64,000 nucleotides of DNA from Isoetes taiwanensis (Eukaryota; Streptophyta; Lycopodiopsida; Isoetales; Isoetaceae). Below the pieces are notes generated by a model, which made no database searches, was not told the origin of the DNA, and worked only from the letters and a program-made list of their open reading frames with translations. Made by a program: the position numbers and the translations under genes. Where the stretch lies: the NCBI GenBank assembly GCA_021234155.1, contig JAJEKV010000072.1, forward strand, positions 5,123,620 through 5,187,619, in the 5' to 3' direction. Below, piece by piece: positions 13,752 through 24,521 of the stretch (position 1 is its first letter; each line of letters begins with the position of its first letter).

Positions 13752-13975
13752 GTGCCCAATGGCAGCCTCGACAAACATCATCGCTCCCTAAAATGCACAC
13801 CAGCCTGTGTTGAGCTGGGAAACGAGACGCCAGATTGCCATCGGTTCTGCTGTTCTGCTTGTGGGATTGCTTACCTGCATGACGAATCCAAGGTCCGTGT
13901 TATCCATTGTGATGTAAAGCCTGGCAACATCCTTCTCGATGCAGATTTTCACCCTCGAATCTGTGATTTTGGTTT
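13752..13975 (+). pseudogene. Captured receptor-like kinase fragment
   Basis: Reads MPNGSLDKH, then a scrambled stretch, then [35 protein letters not shown] and CDFG. This covers the catalytic loop (HCDVKPGN, of non-RD type) and the DFG motif of a plant receptor-like kinase of the S-domain/LRK10 kind. The ATP-binding lobe and everything after DFG are missing. The fragment is cut off just inside the right subterminal region of the Pack-type element. Confidence 0.75.
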
Positions 13976-14318
13976 TTTACTCTGGAAAAAAAAATTATCT
14001 GTTCATCCCTAACTTCCATTCCCTCCATCACGCCCATGACCTCGACCGCGCCCAAGCCCTCCTCGATCCCTCGCCATATCTGCCCGCATCGATAATTAAC
14101 TGGAGTTAAAGTGACCTCGTCGGGGTCACTTTAATTTTTAACATTTCGTCGTATATTTTAACGGTCTAGTTAAATTTGTGTTAACAGCATATTAACTGCG
14201 GTGTTAGGTGTGAAGGAAGGTTCGGTTAAGGTTTTCCGTTAAAAAAAAAGTTAACCATCACTAACTAATATTATGATAACTTAACTTATAGTGTGAAGAG
14301 TGTTGTGGTTAAAAATGC

Positions 14319-14356
14319 TAACTTAACCTAACTTAACGGCTGGTCTGAATAGACCC
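14319..14356 (-). repeat. Right TIR of the Pack-type element
   Basis: The inverted end reads GGGTCTATTCAGACC from the outside inward and is followed by CCGTTAAGTTAGGTTAAGTT. The TAA target duplication follows at 14357-14359. Confidence 0.8.
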
Positions 14357-14954
14357 TAAGATCAATAAATGGTACTAAAATACCCTATATATTTTTGTCA
14401 TTTTCAACTCACAAATGATAGTATGATATTAAACACAGTGGTATATACAAATAGGCGGAATAAAACATGCCTACAACAGCCCTGGAAGACAAAGGAGAGC
14501 TATATTTTGAATAGTCATGTTTAATTTTGTAAGCCATCATCAATTACAATATAATATGCACGGAAGCCTGTGTAATAAATTTACATAATAGGATTACATT
14601 TGCCAACAATCAGTATCATAGTTGGACTTTGAAGTGGATGCCCAATAACAAAATTGTGAGTCCATGGCCACAATAATAATCCAGCATGGACAGAGCTCCA
14701 CCCAGAGAGCTTAATGATGGTATAAACCATATGATCAGAAATGGGAGGGCTTACCAGCCCACAATTTCAATAAATGCAATATCAATTTGAAATCCTTGTA
14801 CATTGAAACACTTTGGTGAAGGCCAATAGACCCTGAGAGATTGAAATCCAGATCTCAAGATATCTAACCCTTGTTATTTAAAATACAGCTGAAGTTGCAG
14901 AAGCATCTTGTAGTGTACAACGATCCTTCAAAGGTTATAATATACATGGCCAGA

Positions 14955-17900
14955 TTACCCAAGTGTACTGAACATTTCCACGGGAGCTGATTGTTCCAGT
15001 AAGAATGCTGCTTGAAAACATTCAGAAGCGTCAGATAACCGACCTTCTTCTTCATGCAGGATTCCTAGGTGATACCAAGCGGCGTGGTTTTTGGGTTCAG
15101 AATGTAGAGCATCAGTCAACAAGCTTCGTACCACGGGCAAGTATTTCTTGCCACACCTTCTTAGAATAGCACCCAAGGAGACTTTGCTTTGAACGTGCTC
15201 AGGATCAAGAGTAAGTGCACTGTTATAGGCAGAAATTGCCTCGTTATCTTGTCCACGGGCTTCATGGAGAATACCTGAAATGACAGTAAATCACCTTCAG
15301 AAATAAAGAATGACCATGCCCAACTGAACTTAAGGGATAAAACTCCAGCTTTAATAATGGCACATTTTCAGACCTCCAAAACGTTTGAATATATGCAGCA
15401 TCATAATGCTAGATGCAAAATATCTTTGCAACGAAGCAATCTGCTCTAAGCTGTGAAACTATGCCTTGTATTGATTGAACATAAAAAGAATCCATAATTT
15501 TATAAGGCAGATAAAATAAGGATAGCCATCCTACTAACGGAGAGAACCAATAAAAGCTATATTTATACTCCACTTGAACATAAAAAGAATCCATAATTTT
15601 ATAAGGCAGGTAAAATAAGGATAGCCGTCCTACTAACGGAGAGAACCAATAAAAGCTATATTTATACTCCACTGGTTCCATCATATCCACTGTTAACATA
15701 ATTTGGCCAAGATGCCATACAATTAGATTACTCGATAAAGGCAAGGATGTGCGATTATTGAACTCTCTACGTACCTCTTGCATGCCAAGTTGCAGCTGAA
15801 CATGGTTTGGAAATTTGAGCCTTTCCTAAACAAACTTCTGCATCATGCCATTGAGAAACGGAAGTATAAACGCCAGCCAGATCCTGCCAAACTTCCTCTT
15901 CCGAAACACATGTATCTTCAGCCTGCAACATAAATAAAGTGTGCTTAACAATCTGAACCCATGGAAGCATGGCATCAATTTGCTTCAGATAATGCTGCTT
16001 TCCCCTATGCATAAAAGGACATCAATTACAGTCGTTCTATTTTATCTCTTGAGATATTGTACTAGCTCCAATATGATCATATTCATGTGCTTCATTGATC
16101 AAAATTGCCAAAAACAAATTATAAAGTTACCAATCTATATAGAATACCTTGCATTTCCAATTCCCTGTGCTAAAGCTCTTCCTTTGTGCCTGGACTAAGG
16201 CAAGAAGTAACATAAATGTCTTAATTGCAGCTGCTGTTTGATTTTGAGCAACATGCAACTTTGCCTTTGTCCGTAGCAAGGATCCCTGCTCCCACTTCCC
16301 TGTTTCACCAAGAGCAGCATTGATAATGACCTCTGCCTCTGCAAACCTTTTCTGTGCAGACAAAACTAAAGCAAGGAACCTCCATGCCCTAATTACTGCA
16401 CCACTACTCAATTCAAGAAATTTCTTTGCACAGTCCATTGATGCACTCAAGTTCCGCAAATTTGCATACAAAAGCCCCAGGTCAAATATAATGTGAGGAT
16501 CCTCTCGTTCTAGATGTGCTGCTTCCTGCAGTTCTTTCAATGCCTTCGATTCTAAAATGGTCCGCATTGTGTCAGATAATGCAGTATTAGCTTTTTTACT
16601 CAAAGCAACACCCAAGACATGATGCGCTCGACCTTTGAAGTAATCTGTTTCTCCAGTGGCATTTTCCAAGGCTTTTTGTGCATGTCGTGCCCCTTCGTGT
16701 GCATCATTTCCATCTTCTGTGCATATTTTTGCAGCCAAAAGAAGAGATGCCACATCATTGGGTTTCTCAACATGGTTCAGTACCTTTCGCAAGAGGTTCA
16801 AAGCTTTTTTGTTCTGTTTTGCTCCACTGTAACATAATGCAAGGTTATACCATCGGTCAGCTCTTTTGATTGTACCAGGAAGGAGCTCCTCAAACTGTTG
16901 GGCCAATGCTTGTGGTTGACCACAGATGGACAATGCATAGCATAGATGTTCCATGATTGTATAGTCCCAGGAAACCTTACGCAAAGTAGTCTTTCTTAAA
17001 AGTATTAACAACAACAAAATAGCCTCCTCAATATTGCTCTTTGGAACAAATGCACCTTCAAACTGGGCTGCTAGGCTCGGCGCCCCTGCTTCCACACCAG
17101 CATAAAGCAAAAGCACTGCAAAATTCTTTTGAATACGTCCAGAACATTCAGAATCCAGATTCCATGGGTTGAGTAGTGCTCGCCTATATGCAGCAATTGC
17201 CTCGTGATATAGGCCAGCTTCCTTATAAAGCTCCGGTAGAAGTTCCACGGATTTGCTGACAGTATCTTGAAGCTTGGTATCACCCAATGCATCTGGAACA
17301 TATAAGGTAGTGCAGACTCAATTGTGTCTAAAATACTCTTGCATTCTAAAGCAGCTTCTGTAAAATTAGCATAAAGAGCACACATACTGTAAGAAAGAAG
17401 TGCTTGAGCGAACTGTGAAATAATTAGGAAGCATGTACTTAACTACTGACCCTTCAAACGAGCAAGCTTCTGAAGAGACTTGGCTTTCAAGTATATAGCT
17501 TCAAGTAGTAAACTGGCAGCATGTAAAGAGATAGATTGCTGGCCTACTTCTGCACGAGATTGTCTTCGTCGATGACGCCCCTTTTCAGCTAAAGAGAATC
17601 TCATTCTTGGTATGATTGCACTTATATCTATGCCATCGAAAACTTGCAAAGCAGCTTCCACATTGCCCCTTTGATACTCCAATCTACCCAAAAGGGCCCG
17701 TGCTTCCTGCATGGTCAAAACAATATTTTTCATGCTCCTTGTCATAGTATAGGGCCATAATTTACCTCTAATGCTTCTCATCATAGTATAAAAGATGTCA
17801 GAATAGGTAATCAAGCAGCAAAAACTTACATCGGAAATGGTATGCCCTACCTCGTAATTTAAAGACAGAGCTTCCCGAAGTGATGATTCTGCTTCCTCAA

Positions 17901-18042
17901 TGTTGCCCTCGTCCAGTTTAACTTCGCCTTCAATGGTCTTTGCAGACAGCCCACTTGCAGACATGTCCATCACTCCCATTGCATCTGGGGACGCAAGGCT
18001 TTCCTCAAACATGAACTGCTCCCTTGAACAGTGGCACATCAT
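14955..18042 (-). CDS. NPGR1: NPG-RELATED 1-like TPR protein (calmodulin-binding, PI4K-complex scaffold family)
   Basis: Five exons on the minus strand: 18042-17851, 17706-17451, 17357-16148, 15922-15775, 15274-14955, all GT-AG, about 707 codons, the usual family length. The N-terminus (MMCHCSREQFMFEE) resembles Arabidopsis NPGR1. Conserved blocks are GNIEEAESSLREALSLNYE, EARALLGRLEYQRGNVEAAL and the TPR-like ending NHAAWYHLGILHEEEGRLSD. NPG proteins bind calmodulin, are needed for pollen germination in Arabidopsis, and are related to TTC7, which holds PI4-kinase alpha at the plasma membrane. Exon lengths give a consistent frame except for one 2-nt insertion (TATATG for TATG) at about 17299-17303 in exon 3, after the ESALP motif. 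That is either a recent lesion or an assembly error. No other break is present. Confidence 0.88.
15475..15672 (-). repeat. 99-bp tandem duplication in NPGR1-like intron 4
   Basis: Two adjacent 99-bp copies (15475-15573 and 15574-15672) differ at about two positions. They lie wholly inside the intron between exons 4 and 5 and do not touch the splice sites. The near identity implies a recent event. Confidence 0.9.
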
Positions 18043-20980
18043 CTTGACTAGACTATTTCAACCCTGACCCTTGAGAAAAGGTTCTAGGCCGCTTAGAGAA
18101 TATCGGACTTTTCCGTCTGGTCTTTAGACGCAGCTACTATGGCTGAAACGAATATACCATTCAGCTCCAAAACGACCTGATCTTCTACATCATACGCCTA
18201 AATGGAGAATGCATAACAACCAAGCCCTCAATGCGAGAAAACTGATAATCCGCAGGCAATTTTGTCCAGATCTCTGGCCCCATTTTGCGACTTGGAGAAT
18301 TGAAGTTTGAATATAAGAATGAGAAACTGCAGATGGAGAGAGAGAGAAGAAATATGCAGCAAGCGGGATGCCTCAAGGGCCACTTTGGATTTTCCTTTTT
18401 GGGTTTGGGTTACCTGGTAAGCTCCATAGCTGAAAGAAAGGTACAAGCCATCGGGATGGCCAAAAGGGCGGCATGATCCGGCGATCGTTCGCCATGGCCA
18501 TTGATATGAAGCTCTGCCATTTCCTCTGTTCTCTCTCTAAAGGTATTGTTCTCTACGTCTATTTTCTCTCTCCTTGACGGCGTTAAGCGGCCGACTAACG
18601 GTGACCGTTTCCGCTTAGGTCCGTTAGTGGCCCATATATATGCTAGAAGGTTAGAACTATAGATATCCTCTACTATAGGGTCACCCTCAATGGATGCATC
18701 CTCTTCTTCAGCTCTTTCTCAGTGTCCTCTTCTTCTTCTAAATGACCTACGCGCCTATAGTGGTCCTCGAACGCGGAATCTCCATGTTATCAATATCTCC
18801 CCCTGTTGCCTATTCGATCCTCGCTGACACCCAAGTCTCGAACATCCCCCAAAGATTCTAAGTAATGCTTCTCTGGTGTGACCTATTGCACCTGTCGTAA
18901 CGGCCTTCCTATAATGTCAATTCAACTTCTAGCTTATTCACTTTGCAGATTGGAATTGACAAAAAGGCTTTTACAATGTTGTCACTGAGCAAATCTCAGA
19001 CAAAACTAAAGGGTTAAAATCTTAGGCATCTTTGACTAATAGAAAAAACAATTACTCTGCAAATGTGTCACAGCTAGCTGCCTCCACTTCTGTTCTAAAT
19101 TCAACCCTTTGGCCCTCTTTGCAATCATCTGTTCACATTTGATTGTGTATATAATGTGTATGGTATACATTGTGTGTGACATAAATATATTTTTATGTTT
19201 TGAACCTGGCATATGTTTGTCTCCTTCTCCTAGACAATTGGGATACAATTTCCGATCCACTATTTTCTCACATGTGTAAATTGCATAGGGACCATAGATT
19301 GCACGTGCACTTTCTTACTTCAAAACACAAATGAAGAAAATGACCAATAATGAAAGACAATGTAATGCCTATATGATTAAGGACTCGCATGTTTATGTTT
19401 TATTACAGTTTACTGCTAGCATTAAGACTCGAGCCACTGCCTTTCCCCTTAGTTTATATTGTTGATGCGACATTTTGATAGATTTAATACTGCTTGGGTG
19501 ATGCATAATAAGTCAATTAGTTATTCCTTCTTCTAAACAAGCACAAAATGGTCTATACAAGATAGAAGCAAGTAATTTTGCATCGAGTGGGGAAGAATAA
19601 TCATCCTGAAGCTATCCTATTTGATGCAATCATGCATAGTCATCATCATTCTCATTAGCCATCCAAGCATAATTTATGTGTTCCTTACAAAATTGAAGGA
19701 CCAACAAGGCATATAACACATAGGCCATTTGGTCTTCGTGGACGATAAAAGTCAATCCTGTTCAATTTAATTTCATAAAACACCTATGCCAAAAAATATC
19801 TTTGGCCATCTGAATGCAACCCTAGGTAATCCCTCAATTGAGCAAGTTTAGTTATTGCCTACGAGCAATATAAAAAGACTATCTAGCTTGGCAAGTCCTT
19901 ATGCAGGACAAGGGTCTGGCAAGACATGTTAGTGGTGAGACATGTCCTAACACAGTCAAAGGACCTTTCCATGCATATAGCCTGAACGTGAACATGCGAA
20001 ACAGCCTTTATCTGATAACTGCATTCCCATACTAATTGTATTAGTTATTCTGGTGCTTTTTTTAAGATGTGGTTTTTTTTAAGGTGGTGTTTTTCTGAAA
20101 TGTGGTTTTCTATGGTTTTCTAAGAATCCATGTATGACCAAGTTGTCCACATGTCCTATTCTCGTCCTTGACATGCAATAGATTGTACTATTATATATGT
20201 CACTACAACCTCATGGCATGTACATATAGCCTTTCATGGCACAGGCTGGTCTTCTGGACTCCTGAAAAGGGGCTACAACGAAAGCCCATGTGCAGGGGCT
20301 TCAACTTTTAGATCCGACTATTGAATCTTTAATTCCCATAGGATACTTCTATTGAAGGATAGCAATAGTATAGTACAACATATCGTCTATGAAACTTCTT
20401 GGCTAAGAGTTGGACTTCCGCCCAGGAAAATGGGACCTCGTATGAGCACCTTATTGCTTCTTGCTATTAGAACCCAAAGTTTTCAGGGATTTATGGGACT
20501 GAATTCCTTTTCTAGATCTTCTTCAATGAACCACAGGAAGACATCTGGTCTCAGATGGATGGGTTGTGCCATCCAAGCTTTGTCATTAGTCTTTCAGATG
20601 AATGATGTCGCAAAAATGAAACTAAGCAGCTCAATTCATAATCCTATAGAACGGTAGACATTTTACTGCATGAGACGATGGGAAGAATTCTCCCAAGATA
20701 TAGCAGTGGAGGAAGGCAGCCTAGAAAAGTCAAGGGCATCATTAGTGTTGGCACCAATCATCTTTCATTTGATTTAGGATCTAGTGCATCTTACGGGAAA
20801 TGTTGATATTTGTTTGCACTAAAGTTCCAGGGGAATTTATATGGTAGCCTAGTGATCTAATTCAGGCAGTAAATAAAGATTTATAGGTAAGTATTTGAGG
20901 ACATTTATAAGGTACCCTCTGAAATATTTTATGTCCTATTTTTAGGTTGCCCCTAGGGGGGCAGACCCTTGCTCATGTGG
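18043..20980. other. Upstream of NPGR1-like gene, no gene recognised
   Basis: The first few hundred bases must hold the NPGR1-like promoter and 5' UTR, but I cannot point to a TATA box. A GC-richer patch at about 18440-18640 could be the 5' end of another transcript, though no conserved protein follows. From 18.7 to 20.98 kb only short, unconvincing frames are present. Confidence 0.35.
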
Positions 20981-21034
20981 GTTTTTGGCATATCCTAGGC
21001 ATATGCTGGAATATGCCTAAGATATGCCAAAAAC
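20981..21034. repeat. 24-bp foldback
   Basis: The arms at 20981-21004 and 21011-21034 are inverted repeats with a single C/A mismatch and a 6-nt loop (gctgga). The arm contains TTTTTGGCATATC and TAGGCATAT. It could be a short MITE remnant or a small-RNA hairpin. The stem is longer and more perfect than background inverted repeats in the window. Confidence 0.7.
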
Positions 21035-21511
21035 TGCTCCAAACTTATTGTTGGCTGTAAACTGGCAGTCGCCAGTGTTGCTGGGTAGCTGATGTGGAAA
21101 CTGGATAACTGGCATTGCCGTGCCTCTGAACGCAGAGGACCAATATGTAGCAAAATAACAGGGGGTTCCAGGGCGATTTGATGTGGATGTAAAAATAACA
21201 ATTCTTGAAATCATAGACCATATATCCCTAAAATAATTGAATGGGTTGTTATAAAAAAAAAACATAGATTCATGATAAAAAATAATTACATTAGCTCATC
21301 GGGTACATTGGTTAAAGTAGTCTTATTAGAACATTGAGTAAATTTTGGTAGAGGTTCGAGCCCCCGTATTTTATATTCTAAAATATTAGGCAAAGCCGTA
21401 TAGAGATTCGATATTCCCTTAAAACCTTAGGTGGAATCATATTTCATATTTCAAAATCGTGCATGCCATCACAAAAAGCTCTTGCTTTGACCATCGTCTA
21501 GCGCTGTAGCT

Positions 21512-21604
21512 ATGTCGGGAACACTGCTAGAACAAGCTAGGTCGGCACACGAAGAAATTGAGCGCTTGAAAAGACTGGTTGTAATAAATAAGCTTCAGAA
21601 GGAG
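21512..21604 (+). pseudogene. Isolated first exon of splicing factor SF3a60 (SF3A3)
   Basis: Thirty-one codons starting MSGTLLEQARSAHEEIERLK and ending LQKE directly before a GTGAGA donor match the N-terminus of plant SF3a60, a U2 snRNP component. In the family the next residues are EPPSSKDR; no such exon is found downstream. The exon is intact, with ATG and donor, but orphaned, so it is most likely a duplicated or captured gene end and not a working gene. Confidence 0.65.
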
Positions 21605-21614
21605 GTGAGAAAAA

Positions 21615-21845
21615 ATGAACTTAAGTGATGTGACTATATTGTGCTATGATTTCAAATTGAAATCTGACAATCGTCTGCGCCAGAGAACTATCAATTTGCT
21701 TAAAAAGGCTTGTAATTACGAGGAAGAGGATGAAGAAGGGACTGGTGGTGGCAGTGCTTCACCATCTGTTGATAGTGATGAGGAAGAACCTCAAGCACTT
21801 CCTCGAGTGATAGTGAAAAAAGTGAAGATGATGAGGATGGCATAA
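21615..21845 (+). other. Acidic open frame, unrecognised fragment
   Basis: Reads DNRLRQRTINLLKKACNYEE followed by an acidic Ser-rich tail and the block EEEPQALPRVIVKK. Composition suggests a piece of a real nuclear protein, but I do not recognise it. It follows the SF3a60 exon within a few bases and could be a second captured fragment or part of the same insertion. Confidence 0.3.
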
Positions 21846-22108
21846 ATTAATATGATGACATCCTGGATCCCTCCTTCATCACTCCTCACACTTTTGTACA
21901 CAACTGAGTCTTAGAAAAAGACTGTAAATTTTGCATGTGAATATGAAGATTTTATCTTCAAATTTTGAGAATACTACAGTTTCAATTACAGACTTTACTT
22001 CATTTTTTTGTTAAATATTTTATCCTCTGAAATTAGAGTTTTTAGAACATGCCATGTGTCGTCGTATGTCCTAAGGGATGCTGGCTTGTGCTATGACGTA
22101 AAAATACA

Positions 22109-22133
22109 CCTTCCTTCCTTCCTTCCTTCCTTC
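22109..22133 (+). repeat. (CTTC)n microsatellite
   Basis: About six perfect tetranucleotide units. Poly-T and poly-A runs lie near 22264-22313. Confidence 0.9.
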
Positions 22134-22435
22134 TCTAAAAATATAGTTCAAGAACACTCTATTTGCTAAGAAAAGTGTCACTTTAAAAAAGGCAATTCTT
22201 TCGTTGCACAAAAAAACTAGTCATTTGGGAGGGAGGGGGGGTCAAAATAGAATTTCATGCAACCTTTTTTTTAACCTCATTTTACCCCCCTTTTTGTAAA
22301 AAAAAAAAAAAAAGGAATTTTTAAGGAATATTCCTTTTGCTCTCGTTTCGATTATTTGCTCCCGTTTAATACGCAATCTTGTTAAAACCCTAGTGAGAGA
22401 ATAGGTGGGGAAGTAGTACCATATAGATCTCCATT

Positions 22436-22580
22436 TCACGCGTAGCGCGAGCATACCGAAGAGAGAAAGTAAAAAGCTTACTCGCGCTATGCGCGAGACT
22501 GCAGACCAATGTTGGGCTGCAGACCAGCCCAACATTGGTCTGCAACCCAACATTGGTCTGCAATCTCGCGCGTAGCACAA
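22436..22580. repeat. Palindromic 15-mer cluster I (three copies)
   Basis: Copies at 22436-22450 (TCACGCGTAGCGCGA), 22482-22496 (TCGCGCTATGCGCGA, opposite orientation of the central triplet) and 22566-22580 (TCGCGCGTAGCACAA). The consensus TCGCGCRTAGCGCGA forms a 6-bp stem with a 3-nt loop. Most substitutions are C to T or G to A at CpG, as expected from decay of methylated copies. The cluster lies just 3' of the donor that ends the ParB-like exon. Confidence 0.75.
22501..22562. repeat. Perfect 19-bp inverted repeat plus third copy
   Basis: The arm 22501-22519 (gcagaccaatgttgggctg) is perfectly inverted at 22525-22543 with a 5-nt loop. A third, direct near-copy of the second arm follows at 22544-22562. 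It sits between two copies of the GC-rich palindrome. Confidence 0.9.
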
Positions 22581-22609
22581 ACTGCAAAATAAGAAACAAA
22601 GGCACTTAC

Positions 22610-24521
22610 GAGTTGTATTGTACCACCCTTGCAGTTGTGTTCAAGTCTGCACTTATTGTAGTCAATGCAAGTTGAGGCGTGTAATGACTAAGGATTCGAC
22701 ATTGCCTATAACTGAAGTGCTCCCTGTACTTCTTGGCACCTATTTTATCCATTTTCTCTATAAGTGCCTTCGCTGCCTCAACTGAGTGCTGCCCGTCAAT
22801 GACAATGTAGCGCACCGTGTCGCTCTTCCTTAGGTCATCCCATGTCTTCCATGGGTATGGCTTGTCATTGAATGAGTCCCATGGTAGAACATCAGCTGGA
22901 TTTGGTACTGTGGTGGGATATTCAACCATGGACTTCTGTATCCTCAGGGCATGTTTGGGATCAAAGATCCTAGATATTAAAGATGCTCTAGGAGATCTTA
23001 TCAGCTTGTCAATAGCTATCCTTTTTATTACATCCAAACCAAGTGGATACCATTGCTTGAATTTCATAAGCTTGTCTACAGCATCAACCCTTGATTTCTT
23101 TTCAATATCCGTTTCCTTCACTGGCTTTGGCAAAGATACTAGGGGCAAAGTTTCTGACTCAAGTGCATCGCCACTACCACCAAAACCAGATATGTAAAAG
23201 CTTGAAGATGGTTTCTTCTGCAAACTTCGTCGGACTGCAGATATTCCTTCACATATAGAATGAACTGTATGGTGTGAGCCTTCAATGGGCCAGCCATACT
23301 TTGTAACACCATCTGTTGTCTTATCTAGCCTGAATCCATCTATACCTGCATTGTATTTGGAAATGCTGAGATTCTTCTTTACGGCCTTCTCTATTATGAA
23401 GACACAGATGTGGTCATCAAGCTCCTCGTATGAAAGGATCAACCCTACTTTTTTGAAGGCCGCGTCTTTGTTCTCCCTTGAATGCAGGACCACGTCATAC
23501 TTCGAGCCTGCCTTGCTCACGGTAACATACCATTCAGACCCCTCACCTAAAACTGTCTCTGGCAAGTCCTGACTTAGTTCGCATGTTATGACTCTGTCGT
23601 CATCAATTAGCTTTATGCCAAGAGTTCGATCTATCTCCTTAGTCTCTTCTTGTACTACCTTGAGGTCCTTCCTGTGTTTCTTTGATGGTGCAGAAGTTGA
23701 TGTAACTAGTGCTCTCTTAGAAGCTGTAAAATAAATAATCAAGTTAGACATTGCTGAAGTATTTCTGTATTAAGTAAGCAACTTGCACCAACATCTCGTG
23801 CGTGGCGCGACAAGTCTATAAATTTTGAGAGCAATTTTTTAGGATTCGCGCATAGCGCGAGTCGAAGGATCCAAGACGGTAAGATAGATAGAATGTGACT
23901 TCTCGCATGTAGCGCAAAAATTCACATTCCAACTCTCTTACCGTCCTCGCATAGGGTTGACCTCGACTATGACCTCGACCCGCGCTGAGTCGCGCGTAGC
24001 GCGACTCGAAGGACATCTACTCTTACGCTTACTAAGAGCGATAGAATCTGAACTTCTCGTGCGAAGCGCGAGAAATCCATAGACCGACGACACTCCACAT
24101 AAGGCTTAATCATAGAGACACATTAAAGAGAGTATACTTCAAAAAAAAAGGAAAATCATAGCACGAGGAAGCGTAACCCGCTTCCCTGTCTCTGATGATT
24201 ACAATTGAAGATCAAGATACTAGGAATTATAATCACAGAGCATTGCAGATTCACTTAAGACTAAGCATAAAACTCTGAATACATAATCAAACAAAGACTA
24301 AGCTGCAAACAAAGACAAGCCAAGAAGTAGAGATGCAGGGTAACAGTAATCTAATCAAATCAGAGTTGCAGAGTGACAGAGTTAATCAAAGAGTCTCAGA
24401 GTTTCTAAATCTATTAATAAAGTTAAGCACACAAGCAGAAAGTTTCTAAAAACTATTAAAAATAGAGTCGCAGAGTTCCTCATCTATTAAGAACTCGAAC
24501 ATACCAACCTTTAGTTGCCAT
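22610..24521 (-). CDS. Unknown plant protein with ParB/sulfiredoxin-like motif (3' end not found)
   Basis: A possible first exon of 13 nt (24521-24509, MATK) is joined across a 785-nt intron with a TTTTACAG acceptor to a long exon, 23723-22610. That exon ends at a good donor (GTAAGT), so the gene should continue, but I find no further exon. The roughly 370-residue exon is fully open. Near its end YIVIDGQHSVEAAKALIEKM resembles the VxDGxHR / GERR signature of the ParB/sulfiredoxin fold. It is preceded by RIAIDKLIRSP and a segment like the start of that fold. The usual Arg after His is Ser here. No helix-turn-helix is seen. The intron and both flanks carry GC-rich palindromes. Function is unknown; nuclease, nucleotide-binding and DNA-binding roles all occur in the superfamily. 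The 13-nt first exon is weak (donor GTTGGT). Confidence 0.6.
23796..24071. repeat. Palindromic 15-mer cluster II (five copies, in the ParB-like intron)
   Basis: Copies at 23796-23810, 23846-23860 (perfect TCGCGCATAGCGCGA), 23903-23917, 23990-24004 (perfect TCGCGCGTAGCGCGA) and 24057-24071, with further decayed pieces near 23946-23985. Flanks are partly shared too: GATAGAAT plus an ACTTCTC-like word precedes two copies, and GACTCGAAGGA or GAGTCGAAGGA follows two others. The repeated unit is therefore larger than the hairpin. Confidence 0.8.

Larger units (their letters stand above)
10405..14356. mobile_element. Pack-type PIF/Harbinger-like DNA transposon with captured host gene fragments
   Basis: A 3952-bp unit bounded by imperfect 38-bp terminal inverted repeats that begin GGGTC and share the block CCGTTAAGTTAGGTTAAGTT. 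A 3-bp direct repeat TAA flanks it (10402-10404 and 14357-14359), the target size and sequence typical of PIF/Harbinger elements. Subterminal regions (about 10443-10710 and 14100-14318) are rich in TTAAGTTA-like words in both orientations, as expected for transposase binding regions. No DDE transposase or Myb-like ORF is visible, so it is non-autonomous. Inside are exon-like pieces of a poly(A)-binding protein, a USO1-related coiled-coil protein and a receptor kinase, plus one unrecognised exon-like piece. It sits between the ABCD2-like and NPGR1-like genes. Confidence 0.75.

Noticed and set aside
22242-22580. 112-codon minus-strand frame containing a repeated MLG-C-RP pattern
   Set aside because: It is translation of the hairpin and its third arm plus a poly-A/T tract, not a protein.
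22436-22580. CRISPR-like array in the regularly spaced palindromes
   Set aside because: Spacing is irregular, copies are short and decayed, there is no cas gene, and the genome is a plant's.
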